In this document: in pieces, positions 62,717 through 64,000 of the stretch
Numbering within the stretch: the stretch's first letter is position 1
Layout of the letters: the number at the start of each line of letters is the position of its first letter
Assembly: GCF_000284095.1 (NCBI RefSeq)
Contig: NC_017076.1
Span: 30,349-94,348, forward strand
Direction of reading: 5' to 3'
Length of the DNA: 64,000 nucleotides
DNA from: Selenomonas ruminantium subsp. lactilytica TAM6421
GTDB taxonomy: Bacteria > Bacillota > Negativicutes > Selenomonadales > Selenomonadaceae
Made by a program: the position numbers and the translations under genes
Notes under the pieces: model-generated
Seen by the model: only the letters and a program-made list of their open reading frames with translations
Databases searched by the model: none
Told to the model about the DNA's origin: nothing

Positions 62717-63754
62717 ATGCTCTATATCAGCGATTTAATGCCCCTGACAGCTGCAGAGCTGGACTACCGGGCCTTACAGCAACGTTATCCATTCATACAT
62801 CAGTTGCCGCCGCTCCCCCTGCCCGACCTTCTACGCCGCCTGCAAAGCTATCCAGAGTATGAGCAGGCTTATCAACGTCACTTTGGCCGCTTTGAACACA
62901 AAACAAATGTCACAGAACAAATCTTCCAACGCCCTCAGGATGTAGAAGTCGTTATGCATCCCCGTTTTGTGCCAGGGATTTTGCACAGCCATGAATTTTT
63001 TGAGCTTATCTATGTACTGAGCGGCACAGTAGAACACTATACGGACAATACGCCCCAACGTCTTAATCTCGGGGATATATGTATTATCGCCCCAGGAGTT
63101 ACTCATGGAATCGGCACTTGCCAAAAAGACACGTTACTGATGAGCGTTGTACTGCGTGCCAGTACCTTTGCCGAAACCTTTTTTAATATTTTGCAGGAAG
63201 ATGCCATGCTGACAGCCTTCTTCACCCGGGCTCTCTATGCTGGCGGTGCAGGTATCCTTCATTTCAGCACTGGTTATGACCGGGAAATTTGTCAGCTGAT
63301 GCTGACCATGCTCTACGAATTCAGGAGCAACAAACTCTATAATGGAAAAATGCTCAACAGCCTGATGACTGCCTGCTTCATTCTCCTGCTGAGAAGCCAT
63401 GCCGACAGTGCAAAAACCAAAGACACCAGCCCTAATTCCGCCATTGTCCCCATCCTCCACTACCTGCAAAATAACAGTGAAAACCTGACACTGCACCAGC
63501 TGGCCCAGCATTTCTCTTACAGCGACAGACAGATGACCCGGCTACTGGTACAGAGCACCGGACAAAACTTTACCCAGCTTATCCAAAGACTGAAACTGGA
63601 GAAAGCACGCATCCTGCTGGCCCACAGCAATCTGTCTATCCAGGAAATCATCAACCGCTGCGGCTACTCGAATCCCACCTACTTCTACCGTCTTTTTGCC
63701 AAAAATTTCCAAATGACACCAGCATCATATAGACAAAAGCAACTTGGTATTTGA
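62717..63754 (+). CDS. AraC-family regulator of the rhamnoside/glucoside operon
   Basis: 345 residues. The N-terminal cupin-type effector domain has HSHEFFELIYVLSGTVEHY and GDICIIAPGVTHGIG; two helix-turn-helix motifs close the protein (LTLHQLAQHFSYSDRQMTRLL and SIQEIINRCGYSNPTYFYRLF). It faces the six-gene operon across a perfect dyad, so it very likely controls it in response to a sugar. GGAGGAAAT precedes ATG 62717. Confidence 0.9.
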   Translation: MLYISDLMPLTAAELDYRALQQRYPFIHQLPPLPLPDLLRRLQSYPEYEQAYQRHFGRFEHKTNVTEQIFQRPQDVEVVMHPRFVPGILHSHEFFELIYVLSGTVEHYTDNTPQRLNLGDICIIAPGVTHGIGTCQKDTLLMSVVLRASTFAETFFNILQEDAMLTAFFTRALYAGGAGILHFSTGYDREICQLMLTMLYEFRSNKLYNGKMLNSLMTACFILLLRSHADSAKTKDTSPNSAIVPILHYLQNNSENLTLHQLAQHFSYSDRQMTRLLVQSTGQNFTQLIQRLKLEKARILLAHSNLSIQEIINRCGYSNPTYFYRLFAKNFQMTPASYRQKQLGI

Positions 63755-63763
63755 GCCAAACAC

Positions 63764-63822
63764 CAAAGGTACCTAAATTGGTTGATATATTTTTCATGCA
63801 ACCAATTTAGGTACCTTTGTTT
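63764..63822 (+). terminator. very strong terminator after araC
   Basis: A 21-bp perfect stem, 63764-63784 with 63799-63819 (CAAAGGTACCTAAATTGG...), 14-base loop, then TTT. It may act in both directions. Confidence 0.85.
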
Positions 63823-63823
63823 C

Positions 63824-64000
63824 TGAAAGAATAAGTTACCACCTATATATCACTTTACTCCCCCCAAAATTCACTCGTTGAATTTTCTTTAGTAAACTAA
63901 AGTATTTAGAAAATACTTGATTTATTTTATACTCGGTGCTAATATTAACTAAAAAGGTTATATAACCTATATAAGTTTATTCGATTAGGATGTGATAAAA
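63824..64000. other. AT-rich upstream region of the next gene
   Basis: No ORF. AAGTATTT/AAATACTT and the palindrome GGTTATATAACC (63956-63967) lie here, with TTTAGT and TATACT-like elements, so it is probably the promoter region of a gene beyond the window. Confidence 0.4.

Overview
The window looks like chromosome of a diderm Firmicute of the class Negativicutes, most likely Selenomonas or a close relative. The best evidence is the large outer-membrane porin at 60990-62537, which carries an N-terminal S-layer-homology domain ahead of a beta-barrel, a build typical of that group. Codon use and product families agree. This is inference from sequence alone; no search was run. No tRNA, rRNA or CRISPR array was seen.

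Layout. 1-381 is the tail of a DUF234-type ATPase, followed by a GC-rich leader with a terminator and a broken small ORF. 836-4590 holds a ROK regulator, an MFS transporter, a PHP phosphatase, a broken HAD gene and an ACT-domain protein. 4621-6885 is a decayed MerR regulon: three promoters with the same 19-bp spacer, one intact regulator, and two ruined target genes (a Tat-flavodoxin and a DXS fragment). 7108-14889 is an accessory island rich in ADP-ribose and nucleotide chemistry: DUF6994-like protein, EEP phosphatase, macro domain, ADP-ribosylglycohydrolase, VWA protein, nucleotide-kinase-like ATPase, Nudix, EVE-like reader and a DNPH1-type N-hydrolase. A DUF262 protein and a possible ADP-ribosyltransferase-fold protein lie just beyond it.

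17914-26956 is mostly housekeeping or metabolic: glycerate kinase, oxidoreductase, fluoride channel, ThpR, YeiH with its LysR regulator, acetyltransferase, MBL hydrolase, a broken MFS gene and a second LysR with a clear operator. 27415-31459 is a mobile-element graveyard: a macro gene cut by an IS3-family remnant, which is itself cut by an IS256-family element with an amber-mutated transposase, then a MITE-like element and an inverted IS256 fragment. 31795-35686 is an oxidative-stress operon (two glutathione peroxidases, glutaredoxin, thioredoxin reductase, rubrerythrin) facing an OhrR-like MarR regulator across a palindrome.

35753-51585 is a run of small metabolic, repair and hypothetical genes, many in short minus-strand operons. 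51678-62537 is a six-gene minus-strand operon (SLH porin, alpha-L-rhamnosidase, secreted MBL hydrolase, beta-glucoside PTS, secreted DUF1593 hydrolase, 6-phospho-beta-glucosidase) facing an AraC regulator. I read it as a complete diderm route for taking apart rhamnosylated beta-glucosides: entry through the outer membrane, periplasmic removal of rhamnose, PTS import of the glucoside and cytoplasmic hydrolysis.
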